Shown here: in pieces, positions 9,812 through 13,804 of the stretch | Layout of the letters: the number at the start of each line of letters is the position of its first letter | Position numbering within the stretch: position 1 is the stretch's first letter | NCBI GenBank assembly: GCA_036939975.1 | Contig: JALLPB010000667.1 | Coordinates: 1 to 13,804 of the forward strand | DNA length: 13,804 bases | Direction of reading: 5' to 3' | Source of the DNA: Cyclostephanos tholiformis | Taxonomy: Eukaryota > Bacillariophyta > Thalassiosirophyceae > Thalassiosirales > Thalassiosiraceae | Notes under the pieces: generated by a model | Seen by the model: the letters and a program-made list of their open reading frames with translations, nothing else | What the model was told of the DNA's origin: nothing | The model's database searches: none | Position numbers and translations under genes: made by a program

Positions 9812-11488
9812 ATGCCTTCCCCTTCCATCGAATCCCTTCCTATGAGGATAAAATTCCGAAGACGAACCAGACCGACGGCGGCGGCCGCGGCCGCGATGCT
9901 GGTCGTTGCCTCCTCTGCCTTCCAGCCATCCGCGCCCGGCCATCACCGCCGACCGCCCAACAATCCACTGACGCGATTGCGTCGCTCGTCGCTTATGCCG
10001 GACCAATCACGCGCTCTCCCCTATATTCGGGGGAGGCGACCGGGGAAATTATTTCCCATGATCTCCATGATGGAGCAGGTCGATACGCCCCTTATGGACG
10101 CGGACTTAAACTTTTTGAATATCGACGTGGACAGCATGGTCTATTCGGACGATCACAATCCCCGCGAGGGAGAGGTCTCGCCGGGGGGGGGGATGGACGA
10201 CGGGGGGGGGGATGACCGGAGCCATGGTGGACGCGATCGATCGCATTCGTACCCCAATAATTCGTCTCCCCAACAGCAGCTGAGGCAGAGGGGGCAGCAT
10301 TCCCCTCCGTCGTCGAACGAAGGCATCGACCCCTCCGCCGTCGCCGGACGTCGCATACGCGCCAACGTCCGCGAGACCGGATTCGACTCCATCAAGTACT
10401 ACATGAAGACCATGGGGAATCACGACCTCCTCCAGAAGAACGAGGAGGTCGTGCTCGCGAGGGAGATACAGATCCTCATGAAATGGGAGGGCGTGCGGTA
10501 CGAGCTGGAGTCGGAGCTGTGCCGCCCCCCCACCTACCAGGAGTGGGCCGAGCGCATACTTCCGGGCATGACCGTCGTTCAGATCAAGAAACAGATACGG
10601 CGCAGCCTCAGGGCCAAGTCGGCCCTCACGGAGAGCAACCTCCGTCTAGTCATCAGCATCGCCAAGAGGTACCAGGGACGGGGACTGAACATGCAGGACC
10701 TCTGCCAGGAGGGCACGTTGGGGCTCACGCGGGCGTGCGAGAAGTTCGATCCGGAACGCGGATTTCGTTTTTCAACTTACGCGACGTGGTGGATCAAGCA
10801 GGGGATCATGCGTGCCATCGCCGACCAGGCCCGGACTATACGTCTCCCGGTGCACATACACGATCAGTTGGGGATCGTGCGCAAGGCCGAACGGGATTTG
10901 CAGAACGAGCTGGGGAGGGACCCAACAAAGGAGGAGCTGGCACAAAAGGTCGGCATCAAGCCGGACAAGATCGAATTCCTCAAGAGGGCGTCGGTAGGTT
11001 CCGTCTCCATGGAGCAGGAGCTTGGCAGTGGCGGCACAAAGGGGTCCGGTGCTGGCACCGGTGGCAGTAGCAAAGGAGGGGGAAGTTCGAGCTCTGAGCG
11101 GTCTTTCACGATACAGGACACGCTCGGCGACCCTGATCAAAAACCGGTTGATATGGCGCAGTATCGGATGTTGCAGGACGACGTCGGACGGCTGATATGT
11201 ACACTAAACGCAAGGGAACAGGCCGTCATCCGCATGAGGTTCGGGCTGGACGATGGCAATCCCAAAACATTAGAGGAGATCGGAAAGAGATTTTCGGTAA
11301 CAAGGGAGAGGATACGCCAAATTGAGTGAGTTTGATTCTCCCTAGGATTCAATTTACCCTTTCTTGTACCATTTTTACGCAAAACCTGATGAACCCTCTC
11401 ATTTGTAACACACAAGGCCAGGGCATTGCACAAATTGCATCAGCCATACAGAAATGATACTGTCAAATGCTACGCCAATGAATTATAG
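9812..11488 (+). CDS. Plastid-targeted RNA polymerase sigma-70 factor (nuclear gene)
   Basis: Exon 1 runs from 9812 to about 11325 and exon 2 from about 11417 to 11488, giving about 528 residues. The N-terminus has Arg-rich residues, an Ala-rich hydrophobic core (about 21-33) and then ASSAFQP with Phe at about 37. This matches the diatom signal-peptide/ASAF cleavage motif for import into the secondary plastid. Residues 40 to about 185 are low-complexity. Sigma region 1.2 begins near 190; region 2 (about 272-350) contains [31 protein letters not shown] and TIRLPVH; region 3 follows with a Gly/Ser insert at about 405-430; region 4 contains [15 protein letters not shown] and RERIRQIE, ending [13 protein letters not shown] in exon 2. 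It should direct the plastid-encoded bacterial-type polymerase to promoters. The start ATG has A at -3. The splice junction is one base out of register with GT-AG, so the end of the protein is less certain than the rest. Confidence 0.93.
10183..10211 (+). repeat. Two G10 runs in the sigma-factor coding region
   Basis: Two runs of ten G (10183-10192 and 10202-10211) are separated by nine bases. They code for Gly-rich parts of the disordered region between the targeting sequence and sigma region 1.2. The frame is consistent through both. They could form G-quadruplexes on the coding strand and are also prone to sequencing error. Confidence 0.75.
11326..11416 (+). other. Intron of the sigma-factor gene with an irregular junction
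   Basis: A good donor, GTGAGT, begins at 11326, and the only nearby acceptor is CACACAAG ending at 11416. Canonical GT-AG joining gives GA plus G, then CCA GGG, which is off the conserved frame. The conserved sigma region 4.2 continuation (E, then ARALHKL) needs one more G. It would be obtained by a GT-AA intron 11326-11415, a TG-AG intron 11327-11416, or a missing G in the assembly. Confidence 0.7.
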
Positions 11489-11661
11489 CCAGAATTCTGG
11501 AGGGAGGACTAAAAATTGAACTGTTTGGATGAAACTATAATTTTTAATCGATAGAGATTTAAAATCAGGGTATATTACGGATATGTTAATGCCCCAAAGC
11601 ACATGGTAGCTCCCCATCCCCAATCCTTTCTGTTCCGCTATCAAATGGCACATGACGAATC
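11489..11661. other. Convergent 3' spacer between the sigma gene and the SPP-like gene
   Basis: The sigma stop (11486-11488) and the stop of the minus-strand SPP-like gene (11662-11664) face each other across 173 A/T-rich bases. A perfect palindrome, CCAGAATTCTGG, lies at 11489-11500 directly after the sigma stop. Both 3' UTRs must fit here or overlap. I see no gene. Confidence 0.55.
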
Positions 11662-13649
11662 TTACTTCACTTTCATCATTTCTTGATCAATCTTTTTGTC
11701 CTCACGATTTCCATTGGCAACGCCCCAAACATCGTAGAGCTCATTCCTCGACCACGCCATCACTGTCATGGCACATAACATGCTGGGCATCAAGAACACA
11801 AGTGCAGGTAAACCCGATCTATTTCCCAACATCCCAAAGATGCCGACGATTTCAGTCACGAACGAACCGAGTACATATCCGAAAACGGTCGCTGACGCGT
11901 AGGGGTGGTGGTGGAGACCGCCTCTCGAGTAGTTTCCATCGATATCGTCGATGTCTTCTCCGACTGAACACATCGAATCGTCGACGCACACCAAGATCGC
12001 AGGTTCGACATCATCGACAACGTCGATATCATCGTCGGCCGCGAAGCCCCACGCGACGAGGATGGAGGGGAACACCACGTCCCCAAGTCCCAGAGCATCC
12101 GTGACCATCCAAATAGAGCAATCGCCACCGTTTGGATCGATTTCTTCCCCGACGACGACAACGACGACGACATCGATGACGGGGACGACAGATTAGGGGG
12201 GGAAGATACGCGGGACGATGGTGACGTTGTCGCGAGGAGGAAGGGCGACAGCGCACGCGCGACGGTCGCCGCCAATGTGACGTTTGCACCGTTCTGGAAA
12301 GGCCAGAGGTCCAACTTTATTGGTCCGATATCTATGGTTGGATGGACCTTGGCAAGGTACGCACCGATGACGTAGGCGAGCGCGAGGGCGTTACTGGCGC
12401 AAAAGATGGGGTGCCGCCGCATGGTAGTGTCCGTATCCATCGTCTCGGTAGTCGTCGTCGTGGCAGTAGCAGTCATCATCGTCGAACAAGAATCCCGCCA
12501 GCCGCCGCCCCCACCGATGATGCCATCGTTCGGTATCGCCCATCGGAATTCCGTCGCCAAAAAGAGGAGGCATACAATCGCGCCGGGAAACGTCGACAGG
12601 ATCGGACCGAGGCGCACGAGCTCGTTTACGATCGCATTCGCGAGGCCGTCCCCCCCCCCCCCCGTCGGTGAATCATCGACCGGACCACCATTCCCCGACA
12701 CAGTGTACGAAATGGCCAACGACGCTCCCAGCACCAACGGTAACGATAAGGCCAGGAATGTGCCAACGTCCTCGGACGACGTGGGACCGTCGTCGATGAG
12801 AGATGCGAATGGGCCGATCCCTTCCCCACCGTAATCCCCGTTGTCTTCGATGACTTCGTCGATGCCCCCCGCATCGTCATCATGCACGAGGGCGTCGAGT
12901 GGCGCGTCGACCGCACGTCATCGTTGTCGATATCTCTCCCCCGACAGCACCTCTCGATTCAATCCATCGAGTGCATCTCCCGGTCCGACGTGCATTCCAT
13001 GCCGCATCGAATGAACTCCCGTCGCATATGCCCTCCATCCCGCGTATGCCGTCGCAATTGTCGCAAGGAAGTACAATGTCAGCCTCTTCGATATTAGCAA
13101 GAATAGCAAACTATGCATAGCATCATCGTACGACGCGATGAGGGACGGGTAGTAATCCAACGACGGATCGAGGATTGGGACCCCATCGTCCGCCAACGAC
13201 GGCAACGACGATGACAACGACGATGACGACGCGAGGAGGGCGTCGAAATTATGCCTCCTAGCGAGATAATCGTCGTTCGAAATGCATATCCATGCCGGGG
13301 GTAGGAATGGAGCGATTGCGTACACGAAGATCGGGACGACGGATGGATGCGTCGATTGCGGCGGGGGCATTCCCCATCGTCGTCGCGGACGTCTTCGAGG
13401 CGGCGATCGCGACGATCGAGTCGATCCGACGTCGTCGTCGTCGTCGTCGTCGTCGTCATCGCGTGAGGACGAGGTCGCACCGTCTCCCTCCCCCCCGTTC
13501 GATCTTACACGACCGTCCAAGGCCGACATCATCCCATCGCCGAAACTTCGACGGCGAGGACAGAGGGCTCGACGTCCTCCCGTGGCGACGGATGCGCTGC
13601 CGCGCGGGTGGTCAAGGAACGCAATCGTCTTTGCGGGGGGGGGGGTCAT
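11662..13649 (-). CDS. Signal peptide peptidase-like intramembrane aspartyl protease (structure broken or intron-split)
   Basis: Family assignment rests on the 3' part: ALGLGDVVFPSILVAWGF (12104-12050 region, the GxGD motif with the second catalytic Asp), then FGYVLGSFVTEIVGIFG, GLPALVFLMPSML (the PAL motif) and a short cytosolic tail ending MMKVK. SPP-type proteases cleave transmembrane peptides within the membrane. Upstream on the same strand are hydrophobic segments VVPIFVYAIAPFLPPAWICI, LTLYFLATIATAYAGW, TFLALSLPLVLGASLAISYT, FPGAIVCLLFLATEF and ASNALALAYVIGAYL, as expected of a multi-pass protein. I tentatively start at the ATG at 13649; MM at 13532/13529 is an alternative. Three problems exist: an in-frame TGA at 12920-12918, a necessary frame change between about 12250 and 12130, and no YD motif (first catalytic Asp) in any frame. 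An intron at 12950-12771 (GTGCTG to CCGAG, phase 0) would remove the TGA. The N-terminus has a ten-Asp run and disordered inserts. It may be a real gene with several small introns, a mis-assembled one, or a decaying copy. Confidence 0.55.
12650..12663. repeat. C14 homopolymer inside the SPP-like gene
   Basis: Fourteen consecutive C on the plus strand read as a Gly run (SPTGGGGDG) on the coding strand. The hydrophobic segments on both sides are in the same frame, so the length shown is consistent with coding. Any change of one or two bases would break the gene. Confidence 0.85.
12771..12950 (-). other. Candidate intron in the SPP-like gene
   Basis: On the minus strand a weak donor GTGCTG at 12950 and an acceptor GTCGTCCGAG ending at 12771 bound 180 bases. 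Removing them drops the in-frame TGA (12920-12918) and an Asp/Gly-rich stretch, and joins GLNRE to DVGTFLALSLPL in phase 0. The donor is not a strong match to the other introns in the window, so this is only a proposal. Confidence 0.3.
13431..13457. repeat. GTC9 trinucleotide repeat (Asp run on the minus strand)
   Basis: Nine GTC triplets on the plus strand read as GAC on the minus strand and form most of a ten-Asp run near residues 64-73 of the SPP-like protein. It is a simple repeat whose length changes would stay in frame. Confidence 0.85.
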
Positions 13650-13804
13650 GCATGGATGGAGGAGCGGAGGGCAGGGTTGGGGCGGGGCGGGGCAAACAAC
13701 GGAAGTACTGTGCCGGGGGGGGAGGGGTGTGGCCTCTCTATTTTTGTACGTACAAATAATACTACAAATACTGTAAACTGCTGTCAAGCCGTACAAATAC
13801 TGTA
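13650..13804 (-). promoter_or_regulatory. Upstream region of the SPP-like gene with GTAC/ACAAATACTGTA repeats
   Basis: This stretch precedes the presumed start of the minus-strand gene. Near the gene it is G-rich on the plus strand (G8 at 13715-13722). Further out it becomes A/T-rich, with a 12-base palindrome TTGTACGTACAA at 13744-13755 and two copies of TACAAATACTGTA at 13763-13775 and 13792-13804, 29 bases apart. The second copy runs into the window edge, so more may follow. A promoter role is inferred from position. Confidence 0.4.
13763..13804. repeat. Direct repeat TACAAATACTGTA (two copies at the window edge)
   Basis: Two identical 13-base copies lie at 13763-13775 and 13792-13804, with a partial copy (TACAAATA) at 13751-13758. 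The spacing between equivalent bases is 29. The array may continue beyond the window. Confidence 0.7.

Noticed and set aside
10483..11070. Second open frame within the sigma-factor coding region
   Set aside because: It is a +1 shadow of the sigma gene with Gly/Arg/His-rich content and no motif.
12918..12920. In-frame TGA in the SPP-like gene read as selenocysteine
   Set aside because: Diatoms do have selenoproteins, but SPP proteases are not among the known ones, the position is not near a catalytic motif, and I see no SECIS-like hairpin. An intron or sequence break explains it better.
13282..13776. Plus-strand open frame of about 164 codons antisense to the SPP-like gene
   Set aside because: It is built from the GTC/TCG repeats and Arg/Ser/Pro-rich shadow codons; the minus strand carries the hydrophobic segments expected of the real gene.

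Overview
The window looks like nuclear DNA from a diatom, or a close stramenopile with a red-derived plastid. The evidence is a small set of genes with short GT-AG introns (76-153 bases), compact intergenic spacers, and a plastid-type sigma factor whose N-terminus has a signal-peptide-like stretch ending in an ASSAF motif, the hallmark of diatom plastid import. There is no operon structure, phage, IS element, CRISPR array or recognisable RNA gene. I assign organism type from these features only, not from a species match.

Layout: (1) 127-5455, plus strand, four exons: a very large HAT/TPR-repeat protein (about 1690 residues) with a disordered, His/Gln/acidic N-terminal half and a Prp6-like helical-repeat C-terminus. 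(2) 5622-6389, minus strand: a small basic protein I do not recognise, convergent with (1). (3) 6622-9199, plus strand, four exons: Pescadillo (PES1/Nop7), the 60S ribosome-assembly factor, sharing a roughly 230-base divergent promoter with (2). (4) 9812-11488, plus strand, two exons: a nucleus-encoded plastid RNA polymerase sigma-70 factor; its intron junction is one base out of register with a canonical GT-AG splice. (5) 11662-about 13649, minus strand: a signal peptide peptidase (SPP)-like intramembrane aspartyl protease with clear GLGD and PAL motifs, but with an in-frame stop, a frame change and no visible YD motif, so it is intron-rich, mis-assembled or degraded.

The genes do not form one pathway. 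PES1 acts in the nucleolus, the HAT protein probably in nuclear RNA processing, the sigma factor in plastid transcription and the SPP-like protein in a membrane. The divergent pair (2)/(3) is the only arrangement that suggests co-regulation.

The points most worth a second look are the sigma-factor splice junction, the state of the SPP-like gene, the missing first catalytic Asp, the 30-residue N-terminal extension of PES1 and its possible alternative C-terminus, and the G/C homopolymers that could be either biology or assembly weak points. I do not see strong evidence for a wholly new biological system here.
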